Below are positions 1 to 7,291 of a DNA stretch of 64,000 nucleotides, piece after piece. Numbering within the stretch: the stretch's first letter is position 1; every line of letters starts with the position of its first letter. A model generated the notes under the pieces. The model saw only the letters and a list, made by a program, of their open reading frames with translations, was not told the DNA's origin and did not search any database. Both the position numbers and the translations under genes were made by a program. The DNA is from Micromonospora humi (GTDB lineage Bacteria > Actinomycetota > Actinomycetes > Mycobacteriales > Micromonosporaceae). The stretch is taken from contig NZ_FMDM01000009.1 in assembly GCF_900090105.1 (NCBI RefSeq), positions 215,766-279,765 on the forward strand, read 5' to 3'.

Positions 1-776
1 CGGCGGCACGCACCGGCCACGACGGGATCGCCGACCTGTTCCGGACCACCGGCGCCACCGAGCTGACCGAGCACTTCACCGAGGAGGCCGCGCTGATCGG
101 CTTCGTCGGTTCGGACGAGGCGAACCTGAGCGACTCGATCAACGGCGAGTGGCACGAGGCCACCGTGGTCTACCCGGGCTACGCCCGGCAGGCCCGCCGG
201 GACCGCTGCCCGCGGGCCGCGCGACTGTTCCAGGAACTGGCCGGCGACGAGGCCCGGCACGCCGCCCGCTTCCGCCTCGCCCGGTACGCGATCACCCACC
301 CCGGCTCCGGCGTGGGCATCCCGGTCGGCGAGGCGGTCCCACCGGTCCCCGTCACCGCCGGTCGCCCGGTCTGCTCGGGCGCCACCCAGGACAACCTGGA
401 GGCGACGGTGCGCGGCGAGGCGTTCGCGTACGCCAAGTACACCCTCTACGCCCGGCACGCCCGCGACGGCGGCCAGCCGCGCCTGGCCCGGCTCTGGGAC
501 AACACCGCCAGTCAGGAGCTCGGCGAGCACTTCGCCGAGGCGGCCACGCTCGCCGGCCTGGTCCGCGGCGACGCCGACAACCTGCGCGACGCGATCGACG
601 GTGAGGTCTACGAGGCGGGCACCATGTATCCGGCCTTCTCCCGGCAGGCGGCCTCGGTGGGTGAGGACGAGGCGGCGGACCTGTTCGCCGAGATCGCGCA
701 CGACGAGGCCGGCCACGCGTCGGCGTTCCTGCTCGCCCTGGTCGACCTCCAGGTCGGCGCGGCCCGGCGGCACTGA
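1..776 (+). CDS. Rubrerythrin-like ferritin-fold protein with two tandem domains (5' end missing)
   Basis: The frame is open from base 3 of the window, so the true start lies upstream. Two similar helical blocks follow each other, each with an LF...DEA.HA-type motif: ARLFQELAGDEARHAARF in the first and ADLFAEIAHDEAGHASAF in the second. These Glu and His residues are the usual di-iron ligands of rubrerythrin-type four-helix bundles. Each block is preceded by a matching E(H/L).E.F.EEA.L.G.V segment, which supports internal duplication. No C-terminal rubredoxin domain or CxxC pair is visible. The likely role is peroxide or iron handling in the cytosol, inferred from the family only. The gene ends 7 bp before the stop of the convergent hemD-like gene. 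Confidence 0.75.
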   Translation, partial: AARTGHDGIADLFRTTGATELTEHFTEEAALIGFVGSDEANLSDSINGEWHEATVVYPGYARQARRDRCPRAARLFQELAGDEARHAARFRLARYAITHPGSGVGIPVGEAVPPVPVTAGRPVCSGATQDNLEATVRGEAFAYAKYTLYARHARDGGQPRLARLWDNTASQELGEHFAEAATLAGLVRGDADNLRDAIDGEVYEAGTMYPAFSRQAASVGEDEAADLFAEIAHDEAGHASAFLLALVDLQVGAARRH

Positions 777-783
777 GCCGGCG

Positions 784-1872
784 TCAGTCCACCCGCAGGC
801 GGTAGCCGCGCTTCACCACGGTCTGCACCACCCGGGGCGCCTTCAACCCCACCCGCAGCCGGGCCACCGCCATCTCCACGGCGTGCTCGTCCGCACCGCG
901 CGGCAGCGTCCGCAGCAGCGCGGTGCGGGAGAGCACCTTTCCCGGCGCCGCCGCCAGCGCCCGCAGCACGGCCATCGGGGCCGGCGCCAACTGGCGCAGC
1001 TCGCCGTCGACCACGGCGGCGTGACCGCGCAACGTGAGCACGTGCCCGGCCGCCTTCACCGAAACGGTACGGCGGGGCAGTTCCTCGACGATCGTCCGGA
1101 CCAGCGCGCCGAGCCGGGCCCGGCTCGGCGCGCTCACCGGCACCCCACGCCGTACCAGCGGCTCGGCGGTGACCGTGCCCACGCACCCGGCCAGCACGTC
1201 GCCACGCAGCGCCGCCAGCACCGTCTCGGTACGGTCCCCGGCCGCCCGCAGCAGCGCCTCGGCCGCCGGCGCGGAGGTGAACGTGACCGCGTCGACCAGC
1301 CGCCCGGCGACCAGGTCGATGAGCCGGTGCAGCGGCGCCGGGTCGGCCGGCGGCGCCCAGCGGTAGACCGGCACCTCGATCACCGTGGCCCCGGCCGCGA
1401 CCAGCGCCTCGGTGCACTCGGGCTGCCGGTCACCGGGCAACTGCAACGCCACCACCTGACCGGCCACCCCGCGCCGGACCAGGTGCTCGACCACCTCGTC
1501 GCAGCTCTCCGAGGCGGGCGACCAGTGCTCGCGCAGGCCGGCGGCGCGGATCGCCCCGGTCGCCTTCGGCCCGCGCGACACCACGTACGCGCGGGCGAGC
1601 ATGGCGTGCAGCGGGTCGGCCAGCCCCCAGCCCTCGGCCGCCTCCAGCCAGCCCCGCATCCCGATGCCGGTGTTGGCCATCAACACGTCCGGCGGGTGCT
1701 CCAGGCAGGCCCGGGTGGCCTCGCGTAGATCGCTGTCGTCGGCCAGCGGCACGATCCGCAGCGCCGGGGCGAGCACCACCCGGGCGCCCCGGCGCTGGAA
1801 CAGCGCGGCCAGTTCGTCGCGCCGCCGGTCCGCGGTGACCCCGATGGTGAAGCCCGCCAGTTCGTCCCGCAT
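784..1872 (-). CDS. Uroporphyrinogen-III synthase fused to an OmpR/PhoB-type winged-helix domain
   Basis: The protein has 362 residues. Residues about 8-255 have the HemD layout: an N-terminal GVTADRRRDELAALF start, a PDVLMANTGIGMRG segment, a VALQLPGDRQPE segment and a VDAVTFTSAPAAEALL segment. HemD closes the tetrapyrrole ring to make uroporphyrinogen III. Residues about 265-362 look like a Trans_reg_C winged helix, ending in a VVQTVVKRGYRLRVD-type recognition wing. Such fusions are known in actinobacteria (M. tuberculosis Rv0260c, from memory), where the DNA-binding part is thought to link the protein to regulation. The start ATG at 1872 has a GGAGGAG ribosome site five bases upstream. It is divergent from the methyltransferase gene. 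Whether the enzyme half is still catalytic is not shown by sequence. Confidence 0.85.
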   Translation of the reverse strand: MRDELAGFTIGVTADRRRDELAALFQRRGARVVLAPALRIVPLADDSDLREATRACLEHPPDVLMANTGIGMRGWLEAAEGWGLADPLHAMLARAYVVSRGPKATGAIRAAGLREHWSPASESCDEVVEHLVRRGVAGQVVALQLPGDRQPECTEALVAAGATVIEVPVYRWAPPADPAPLHRLIDLVAGRLVDAVTFTSAPAAEALLRAAGDRTETVLAALRGDVLAGCVGTVTAEPLVRRGVPVSAPSRARLGALVRTIVEELPRRTVSVKAAGHVLTLRGHAAVVDGELRQLAPAPMAVLRALAAAPGKVLSRTALLRTLPRGADEHAVEMAVARLRVGLKAPRVVQTVVKRGYRLRVD

Positions 1873-2127
1873 TCACTCCTCCTGCCGCAGCCGTACCTCG
1901 ACCGGGCCGTACCGCCCGCCTGGCGGGCCGGGGCGGCGGCCGGTGGTGAGGTCGTGGACCTGCTTGTGCAGGGGAGAGGCAAGCGTCACCTCCACTCGGG
2001 GACGTGTCCCCGGTTGCGTGGTCACGCGTGCACCGTCCGTCATGCCACGAAAGCGTGCCGTCGGGCGGTTTCCGGTCCGGGTCCCCCCTGTTTCGGTCCT
2101 GTCAAGAGCGCCTCACACCGCACGGGC

Positions 2128-2156
2128 GTGACGGAACCCGCCAGGGGATCTAGAAT
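2128..2156 (+). promoter_or_regulatory. Predicted promoter of the 2191 methyltransferase gene
   Basis: A GTGACG -35-like hexamer at 2128-2133 and a TAGAAT -10 at 2151-2156 are separated by 17 bp. The expected start of transcription is near 2163, inside the inverted repeat at 2158-2173. Confidence 0.5.
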
Positions 2157-2157
2157 G

Positions 2158-2173
2158 TGAGAAAACTGTCTCA
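2158..2173. promoter_or_regulatory. Inverted repeat over the transcription start (candidate repressor operator)
   Basis: Arms TGAGA (2158-2162) and TCTCA (2169-2173) are perfect complements around a 6-bp spacer. The element lies directly after the -10 box, where a bound TetR- or MarR-like repressor would block initiation. No candidate regulator gene is adjacent, so the cognate protein is unknown. Confidence 0.45.
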
Positions 2174-2190
2174 TTTAATGGGAGACGCGC

Positions 2191-2892
2191 ATGAGTGTGA
2201 CGGACGTGTTCGACGCCGTGGCCGGCACCTACGACGAGGCCCGACGCCGGCTGGTGCCCTGCTTCGACGCCTTCTACGGAGCAGCCGTCGAAGTCGCCGT
2301 GCCGCCACTGCGGGCGGCGCTGGCTGCCGGGCGTACCCCCGATGTGCTGGACCTGGGTGCGGGCACCGGCCTGCTCTCCCTGCTGTTGTCCGCGGCCGTC
2401 CCGGGCGCCCGGCTGACCCTCGTCGACGGCGCGCCCAGCATGCTGGCGGTGGCCGCCGGCCACCTGGCGGCCCGCGGGGTGTCGCACCACACCGTCCACG
2501 CCGACCTGGCCGACCCGCTGCCCGAGGGCCGCTACGACGCGGTGGTCTCCGCGCTCGCCATCCACCATCTGGACGACGACGGCAAGCGGGGGCTCTACCG
2601 GCGGGCGGCCGACGCGCTGGCACCCGGCGGCGTGTTCGTCAACGCCGAGCAGGTGGCCGGCCCGACCCCGGCGTTGGAGCGGCGCTACGACGAGGTGTGG
2701 ATGGCGCGGATCGCCGAGCTGGGCTCGGACGCCGAGGAGATCGCCGCCTCCCGTGGGCGGATGCGCTACGACCGGCCGGCCACGGTCGCCGACCAGTGCC
2801 GCTGGCTGGGCGAGGCCGGCTTGGTCGACGTGGACTGCTTCTTCAAGGAGTGGCGCTTCGCCGTCTTCGGCGGCCGTCGTCCCCCCGAGTGA
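2191..2892 (+). CDS. Class I SAM-dependent methyltransferase
   Basis: This is a 233-residue cytosolic protein. The SAM-binding motif I is clear (VLDLGAGTGLLSLLL, about residues 52-66). An acidic post-I strand follows (LTLVDGAPSML), and a motif II region with ALAIHHLDDDGK lies near residue 125. Its spacing fits the UbiE/COQ5 and Methyltransf_25 group, which transfers methyl groups to small molecules, but the substrate cannot be read from the sequence. The ATG at 2191 has a GGGAGA ribosome site five bases upstream. It is a single gene under its own promoter, with an inverted repeat at the transcription start, suggesting repression by an unlinked regulator. Confidence 0.8.
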   Translation: MSVTDVFDAVAGTYDEARRRLVPCFDAFYGAAVEVAVPPLRAALAAGRTPDVLDLGAGTGLLSLLLSAAVPGARLTLVDGAPSMLAVAAGHLAARGVSHHTVHADLADPLPEGRYDAVVSALAIHHLDDDGKRGLYRRAADALAPGGVFVNAEQVAGPTPALERRYDEVWMARIAELGSDAEEIAASRGRMRYDRPATVADQCRWLGEAGLVDVDCFFKEWRFAVFGGRRPPE

Positions 2893-2929
2893 GCCCGGGT
2901 GTCCGGTTCCGCGACCGGCGCGAGCGGGG

Positions 2930-2944
2930 ATGACTGGCGGTCAT
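2930..2944. promoter_or_regulatory. Perfect inverted repeat over the -35 of the toxin-antitoxin operon
   Basis: Arms ATGAC (2930-2934) and GTCAT (2940-2944) flank a 5-bp spacer, overlapping the presumed -35 region of the operon. Type II antitoxins usually bind such palindromes to repress their own operon, so this is the likely autoregulatory operator. Confidence 0.5.
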
Positions 2945-2953
2945 ACCACTGGG

Positions 2954-2959
2954 TAATCT
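2954..2959 (+). promoter_or_regulatory. -10 box (TAATCT) of the leaderless toxin-antitoxin operon
   Basis: TAATCT ends 7 bases before the ATG at 2967, so transcription should begin at or next to the start codon. A -35-like ATGACT lies at 2930-2935, 18 bp upstream. Confidence 0.5.
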
Positions 2960-2966
2960 GCTCGGC

Positions 2967-3227
2967 ATGACCGCCAAGGTGACACTGTCGTTCTCCGACG
3001 AGACGATCGAGGAGGCGCGCCGGTTCGCCAAGCGGGAGGGGCTCTCCCTCTCCGCCTGGATGGACCGGGCCGCCCGGGAGAAGGCGCTGCGCGAGGTGTT
3101 CACCGCGCACGCCGAGGCGGTCGGCCGCGCCGGGCTGGACCTGGAATCCGCCGCCCTCGCTGACGCCCAGGAAGTCGGCATGGTCCACGACGCCCTGTTC
3201 GGCGGCGGACGCCCGCGTGCTGCGTAG
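2967..3227 (+). CDS. Type II antitoxin, ribbon-helix-helix/MazE-like
   Basis: This is an 86-residue protein. The N-terminus (TAKVTLSFSDETIEEARRFAKREGLSLSAWMDRAAREKA) has the strand-helix-helix pattern of ribbon-helix-helix DNA-binding antitoxins. The C-terminal half, rich in Ala, Glu and Asp, would be the flexible toxin-binding arm. It is the first gene of a two-gene unit, and its last 11 bases overlap the toxin gene. The start ATG lacks a ribosome site but sits 7 bases after a -10 box, so it is probably translated from a leaderless mRNA. It should neutralise the MazF-like toxin and repress the operon through the palindrome at 2930-2944. Confidence 0.8.
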   Translation: MTAKVTLSFSDETIEEARRFAKREGLSLSAWMDRAAREKALREVFTAHAEAVGRAGLDLESAALADAQEVGMVHDALFGGGRPRAA

Positions 3228-3510
3228 GGGAGAGGTCTGGCGCATCTCCGGCGCCCGGGAGCGGTTCGGCCTGGTCATCAGCTCCGACGTCTACAACTCC
3301 ACCGACGTGCCGATCGTGATCGTGGCCGAGGTGGTCGAGGAGTCGCTGTTGCGCGACTCGCCGCTCGCCGTGCGGATGGGCGGCTTCGTGGTGATGCCCG
3401 ACCGGCTCTCCGCGCCGATGAAGAAGTGGTTCACCGAGTGCGTGGACGTGGCGGACACCGAGACCATGCAGCGGGTCGGCCGCGCGCTGCGGATCCTCCA
3501 GGAGCTGTGA
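3217..3510 (+). CDS. PemK/MazF-family toxin (mRNA endoribonuclease)
   Basis: The protein has 97 residues, a little short for MazF (about 110). It starts with the family hallmark RRGEVWRISG, followed by RFGLVISSDVYN, a core PIVIVAEVV strand and a C-terminal helix (MQRVGRALRILQEL). MazF toxins cleave single-stranded RNA at short sequences when the labile antitoxin is degraded. The GTG start at 3217 overlaps the end of the antitoxin gene by 11 bases, which couples their translation. The active-site Arg near the N-terminus and the central Ser/Asp-containing loop are present. Cleavage specificity cannot be inferred. Confidence 0.85.
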   Translation: MLRRGEVWRISGARERFGLVISSDVYNSTDVPIVIVAEVVEESLLRDSPLAVRMGGFVVMPDRLSAPMKKWFTECVDVADTETMQRVGRALRILQEL

Positions 3511-3587
3511 CCGGGCAGCCGGGTGGACCGGACGGCGTGTGACAGGCGTCATGCGAAGGCGCAGGCCGCGCGCGGGGTGACCCCGTT

Positions 3588-3617
3588 TTGACCTGCCACC
3601 CGACGGCCCGGTATCGT
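3588..3617 (+). promoter_or_regulatory. Promoter of the rplM-rpsI operon
   Basis: TTGACC at 3588-3593 and TATCGT at 3612-3617 are separated by 18 bp, a good match to housekeeping sigma-factor consensus. Transcription from about 3624 would give an untranslated leader of roughly 125 bases before rplM, long enough for post-transcriptional control. I could not recognise a known ribosomal-protein leader fold. Confidence 0.55.
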
Positions 3618-3750
3618 TGCCTGCTGTTGTACGACATTCTTAGGCGTGCCGCATCAGGTACGCTTGGTCGTTCGTGCGCGCTGGTTCGACTGGGAAGCCC
3701 CGGTTACCTCGGCGCGCGACCCCAGACCGACGACGAGACAAGGTAGACCT

Positions 3751-4194
3751 GTGCGTACGTACAGCCCGAAGCCGGGTGAGATCGAGCGTCAGTGGCACGT
3801 CATCGACGCCTCTGACGTCGTGCTGGGCCGCCTCGCGACCCACGCCGCCACGCTGCTGCGTGGCAAGCACAAGCCGACTTTCGCGCCGCACGTCGACACG
3901 GGCGACTTCGTCGTCATCGTGAACGCGGGCAAGGTCGCGCTGACCGGCAACAAGCGCCAGACCAAGGTCGCTTACCGCCACTCCGGCTACCCGGGTGGTC
4001 TGAAGCGGGTCGGCTACGACGAGCTGCTCACCAAGCGGCCCGAGCGGGCCGTCGAGCTGGCCGTGAAGGGCATGCTCCCGCACAACAAGCTGGGCCGTCA
4101 GATTCTCAAGAAGCTGAAGGTCTACGCCGGTGCCGAGCACCCGCACGGCGCGCAGCAGCCGGCGCCGTTCGAGATCAAGCAGATCGCGCAGTGA
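3751..4194 (+). CDS. rplM: 50S ribosomal protein L13
   Basis: This is a 147-residue protein matching the full family length. It begins RTYSPKPGEIERQWHVIDASDVVLGRLAT and contains the GKHKPTFAPHVDTGDFVVIVNA and MLPHNKLGR signatures. L13 is an early-assembly 23S rRNA-binding protein of the large subunit. The GTG at 3751 is chosen because homology starts exactly there and an AAGG ribosome site lies 7 bases upstream. A longer in-frame start at 3646 would add an Arg-rich tail unlike any L13. The gene is followed 20 bp later by rpsI, the near-universal bacterial pair. Confidence 0.96.
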   Translation: MRTYSPKPGEIERQWHVIDASDVVLGRLATHAATLLRGKHKPTFAPHVDTGDFVVIVNAGKVALTGNKRQTKVAYRHSGYPGGLKRVGYDELLTKRPERAVELAVKGMLPHNKLGRQILKKLKVYAGAEHPHGAQQPAPFEIKQIAQ

Positions 4195-4214
4195 GCGCGG
4201 GCGAAGGAAGCAGC

Positions 4215-4679
4215 ATGACCGACATCACCGAGACCGAGGTCGCCCCCGAGGCCACCGAGGCGCCGGCGCCCGTCGCGCGCGCGCCCCGCGGTGACCGCCC
4301 GATCCAGACCGTGGGCCGTCGCAAGGAAGCCATCGTCCGGGTCCGGATCATCCCGGGCAGCGGCAAGATCACCTGCAACGGCCGCGACCTCGAGGCCTAC
4401 TTCCCGAGCAAGGTGCACCAGCAGCTCATCAAGGACCCGCTGGTCACCGCCGAGAAGCCGGAAGCCTTCGACGTGATCGCCAACCTGCGGGGCGGCGGCA
4501 CCACCGGTCAGGCCGGCGCGCTGCGGCTCGCCATCGCCCGGGCGCTGATCGTCAACGAGCCCGACGACCGCCCGGCCCTGAAGAAGGCCGGCTTCCTGAC
4601 CCGTGACGCCCGGGTCAAGGAGAGCAAGAAGTACGGCCTCAAGAAGGCCCGTAAGGCTCCCCAGTACTCGAAGCGCTGA
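4215..4679 (+). CDS. rpsI: 30S ribosomal protein S9
   Basis: This is a 154-residue protein. After an acidic, Ala/Pro-rich actinobacterial N-terminal extension of about 35 residues comes the S9 core (IQTVGRRKEAIVRVRIIPGSGKITCNGR, then GGGTTGQAGALRLAIARAL). It ends with the KKARKAPQYSKR tail that reaches the P-site tRNA. The ATG at 4215 has a GAAGGAAG ribosome site. A GTG at 4191 overlapping the rplM stop is in frame but has no ribosome site. It is co-transcribed with rplM and followed by a strong hairpin. Confidence 0.96.
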   Translation: MTDITETEVAPEATEAPAPVARAPRGDRPIQTVGRRKEAIVRVRIIPGSGKITCNGRDLEAYFPSKVHQQLIKDPLVTAEKPEAFDVIANLRGGGTTGQAGALRLAIARALIVNEPDDRPALKKAGFLTRDARVKESKKYGLKKARKAPQYSKR

Positions 4680-4708
4680 TCACCGACAGCGTCTTGTACT
4701 TCTGACGG

Positions 4709-4750
4709 ACGGCCGGGTCCGCCTCCCTTCTGCGGGGGCGGCCCGGCCGT
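4709..4750 (+). terminator. Hairpin terminator after rpsI
   Basis: The left arm starts ACGGCCGGG at 4709 and the right arm ends CCCGGCCGT at 4750. The stem is about 14 bp with one bulge and a short loop around TTCT. It lies between rpsI and glmM and likely ends most ribosomal-protein transcripts. Confidence 0.6.
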
Positions 4751-4795
4751 TCCGTGTTTCTCTCCTCAACGGCAGTTCCACGGAGGTTGGCGGGT

Positions 4796-6151
4796 ATGGG
4801 CCGGTTGTTCGGCACGGACGGCGTACGCGGGCGGGCGAACGCGGATCTCACCCCGGAGTTGGCGCTCGCGGTCGCGGTGGCCGCGGCCCACACACTGGCC
4901 GAGACGGACCGGAGCCATCCGCCGCTCGCGGTGGTGGGCCGGGACACCCGGGCCAGCGGCGAGATGCTGGAGGCGGCCGTCGTCGCCGGCCTGACCAGCG
5001 CCGGCGCGAACGTGGTCCGGGTCGGCGTGCTGCCCACCCCGGCCGTGGCGTTCCTCACCGCCGAGATCAAGGCCGACCTCGGCGTGATGCTCTCCGCGTC
5101 GCACAACCCGATGCCCGACAACGGCATCAAGCTCTTCGCCGCCGGCGGGCACAAGCTGCCCGACGAGATCGAGATGCGGATCGAGGCGGCCGTCGAGGCG
5201 AACGCCACCACCGCCTGGGAGCGCCCGATCGGCGCCGGCGTGGGCCGGGTCAACGACCTGCTCGACGGCGCCGACCACTACGTGCAGCACCTGGTCGGCA
5301 CCGTGCCGCACCGCCTCGACGGGATCAAGGTGGTGGTCGACTGCGCCAACGGCGCGGCCGCCGACGTCGCCCCGGTCACCTACCGGGAGGCCGGCGCCGA
5401 GGTGATCGCCATCCACGCCGAGCCGGACGGGCTCAACATCAACGACGAGTGCGGCTCCAACCACATCGACGCGCTGCGCGCCGCCGTGGTCGAGCACGGC
5501 GCGCACCTCGGCCTCGCCCACGACGGCGACGCCGACCGGTGCGTCGCGGTCACCGCCGACGGCGAGGAGGTCGACGGCGACCAGGTCATGGCGATCCTCG
5601 CCCTGGCCATGCGCGAGGCCGGCGAGCTGACCCAGGACACCCTGGTCGCCACCGTGATGAGCAACCTCGGCCTGCGGCTGGCCATGTCCGCGCACGGCAT
5701 CCGGCTGGTCGAGACCAAGGTCGGCGACCGGTACGTGCTGGAGGAGCTGCGCGCCTCCGGCCTGGCGCTGGGCGGCGAGCAGAGCGGCCACATCGTGCTG
5801 CCCGCGTACGCCACCACCGGCGACGGCGTACTCACCGGCCTGCACCTGATGGCCCGGATGGCCGCCACCGGCACCTCCCTGGCCGAACTGGCCGCCGTGG
5901 TCACCAAGCTGCCCCAGGTGCTGATCAACGTGCCGGTCGGCGACCGTACCGTCGGCGCCGCGGCACCGGCCGTGCGCGCCGAGGTCGAGCGGGCCGAGGC
6001 CGAGCTGGGCGAGACCGGCCGGGTGCTGCTGCGCCCGTCCGGCACCGAGCCGCTGGTGCGGGTCATGGTCGAGGCCGCCACCGAGGCCACCGCGCGCGAG
6101 GTCGCCGAGCGCATCGCCGGGCACGTGCGCACCGCCAGCCCGGTCGCCTGA
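4796..6151 (+). CDS. glmM: Phosphoglucosamine mutase
   Basis: This is a 451-residue enzyme that converts glucosamine-6-phosphate to glucosamine-1-phosphate for UDP-GlcNAc and peptidoglycan synthesis. It starts MGRLFGTDGVRGRAN, typical of GlmM. The phospho-accepting Ser is residue 102 in the SASHNP motif, the metal loop is HDGDADRC, the sugar-binding loop is GEQSGH, and the C-terminal phosphate-binding loop is RPSGTEPLVRVM. The ATG at 4796 has GGAGG nine bases upstream. An in-frame start 42 bases earlier would add a non-homologous tail. It works directly downstream of GlmS, whose gene lies 3.7 kb away, and placement after rplM-rpsI is conserved in actinobacteria. Confidence 0.95.
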   Translation: MGRLFGTDGVRGRANADLTPELALAVAVAAAHTLAETDRSHPPLAVVGRDTRASGEMLEAAVVAGLTSAGANVVRVGVLPTPAVAFLTAEIKADLGVMLSASHNPMPDNGIKLFAAGGHKLPDEIEMRIEAAVEANATTAWERPIGAGVGRVNDLLDGADHYVQHLVGTVPHRLDGIKVVVDCANGAAADVAPVTYREAGAEVIAIHAEPDGLNINDECGSNHIDALRAAVVEHGAHLGLAHDGDADRCVAVTADGEEVDGDQVMAILALAMREAGELTQDTLVATVMSNLGLRLAMSAHGIRLVETKVGDRYVLEELRASGLALGGEQSGHIVLPAYATTGDGVLTGLHLMARMAATGTSLAELAAVVTKLPQVLINVPVGDRTVGAAAPAVRAEVERAEAELGETGRVLLRPSGTEPLVRVMVEAATEATAREVAERIAGHVRTASPVA

Positions 6152-6184
6152 CCGGTCCGGCCGCCCGCTCCCGCCACCTGCCGG

Positions 6185-7291
6185 TCAGTTCGTCGGGAGG
6201 CGGCGCAGGAAGCGGGCGGCCAGGTCGGTGACCGCGTCGGCGTCCAGCTCCAGGGCCGGCCCGGCGATCGTCACCTCGGCCAGCGCCAGCCCCGGCACCT
6301 CGCTGTCCCGCCAGCCGCCGACGAACCAGGCCCGCTCCTGCTCGGCGAGCGCGACGTTCGCCGCGTCGAGCACCGCCGCCGGGTACGGCAGCCAGAACCG
6401 GAACTGGTGGGTGTGCGGCGGCGTCGGGTGGACCCGGGCGCCGGGCAGGCCCGCCAGCGCCTCGGCCACCACCTTCGCGTGCCCCACGTAGCCGGCCAGC
6501 CGGGGCAGCTCCCGCTCCAGCCCGGCCAGCGCGGCGAGCGCCACCGGCCACTGCTGGAACAGCGTGCCGCCGTACCGGTGCCGCCAGGCGCGGGCGTACC
6601 GGACCAGCTCCGCGTCGCCGACCAGCACCGCACCGGAGTGGCCGCCGAGGGACTTGTAGAGCGAGACGTACGTGCTGTCGGCCAACGCCGCGATCTCGGC
6701 CGTCGAGAAGCCGAGGTGGACGGTCGACTCCCAGAGCCGGGCGCCGTCGAAGTGCACCCGGGCACCCCGGGACCGCGCCGCCGCGACGACCGCGACCAGC
6801 TCGTCCCAGGTCGGCAGCACGAAGCCGGCGTCGCGCAGCGGAAGCTCCAGGCAGAGCGTGCCGACCGGCTCGTCGAGCGCGGCCACCTCGTCGGCCGTCG
6901 GATTACGCGGCGCGGTCGTGGTGCGCACCGCCCGCACGCCGGCGAGCAGGGTGTACGCGTCGCGTTCGTGCAGCAGCGGGTGGCTGAGCGGGTGCAGGCC
7001 GACGCCGGGCCGGCCGGTCAGCTCCGCGCCGTAGCGCACCGCGACCTGCTGGGCCATGGTGCCGGAGGGGAACAGCGCGGCCGCCTCCGCGCCGAGCAGC
7101 TCGGCGACCCGGGCCTCCAGCTCCGCCACCGCGCCGCCCTCACCGTAGAAGTCCGGCAGGTCGTCGCCGGCCATCGCGTCGAGCGCGGCCAACTGCTCCC
7201 GCGCCGTGGCCGGGCGTACGCCGGAGAGCATCGTGTCGCAGCCGCGCTGGGCGGCGAGCCGGCGCAGCCGCTCGGCGTACCCGTCGCTCAT
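6185..7291 (-). CDS. Threonine-aldolase-like PLP-dependent beta-eliminating lyase
   Basis: This is a 368-residue fold-type I PLP enzyme. Visible landmarks are DDLPDFYGEGGAVAELEARVAELLG near the N-terminus, ALFPSGTMAQQVAVRY, the HFDGARLWES segment that holds the PLP-contacting Asp, and STYVSLYKSLGGHSGAVL, in which the Lys should form the PLP Schiff base. This pattern is that of low-specificity threonine aldolases, which split L-threonine to glycine and acetaldehyde, but substrate preference in this subgroup varies. The ATG overlaps the stop of the upstream aminotransferase (ATGA at 7288-7291) and has GGGAGGA just before it, so the two are translationally coupled. Confidence 0.8.
   Translation of the reverse strand: MSDGYAERLRRLAAQRGCDTMLSGVRPATAREQLAALDAMAGDDLPDFYGEGGAVAELEARVAELLGAEAAALFPSGTMAQQVAVRYGAELTGRPGVGLHPLSHPLLHERDAYTLLAGVRAVRTTTAPRNPTADEVAALDEPVGTLCLELPLRDAGFVLPTWDELVAVVAAARSRGARVHFDGARLWESTVHLGFSTAEIAALADSTYVSLYKSLGGHSGAVLVGDAELVRYARAWRHRYGGTLFQQWPVALAALAGLERELPRLAGYVGHAKVVAEALAGLPGARVHPTPPHTHQFRFWLPYPAAVLDAANVALAEQERAWFVGGWRDSEVPGLALAEVTIAGPALELDADAVTDLAARFLRRLPTN

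Larger units (their letters stand above)
1873..2190. other. Divergent intergenic region with promoter and palindromes
   Basis: This 318-bp gap separates the divergent hemD-like and methyltransferase genes. I see no convincing gene in it. It holds a hairpin-forming palindrome at 1998-2011 (arms GGGGAC and GTCCCC, 2-bp spacer), and the methyltransferase promoter with an overlapping inverted repeat at 2128-2173, annotated separately. The left part is GC-rich with no clear promoter for the leftward gene. Confidence 0.6.

Noticed and set aside
3646..3750. Longer N-terminus for rplM
   Set aside because: The extra 35 residues are Arg-rich with no L13 homology, and the GTG at 3751 has its own ribosome site and exact family start.
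4191..4214. Earlier GTG start for rpsI
   Set aside because: No ribosome site, whereas the ATG at 4215 has GAAGGAAG at good spacing.
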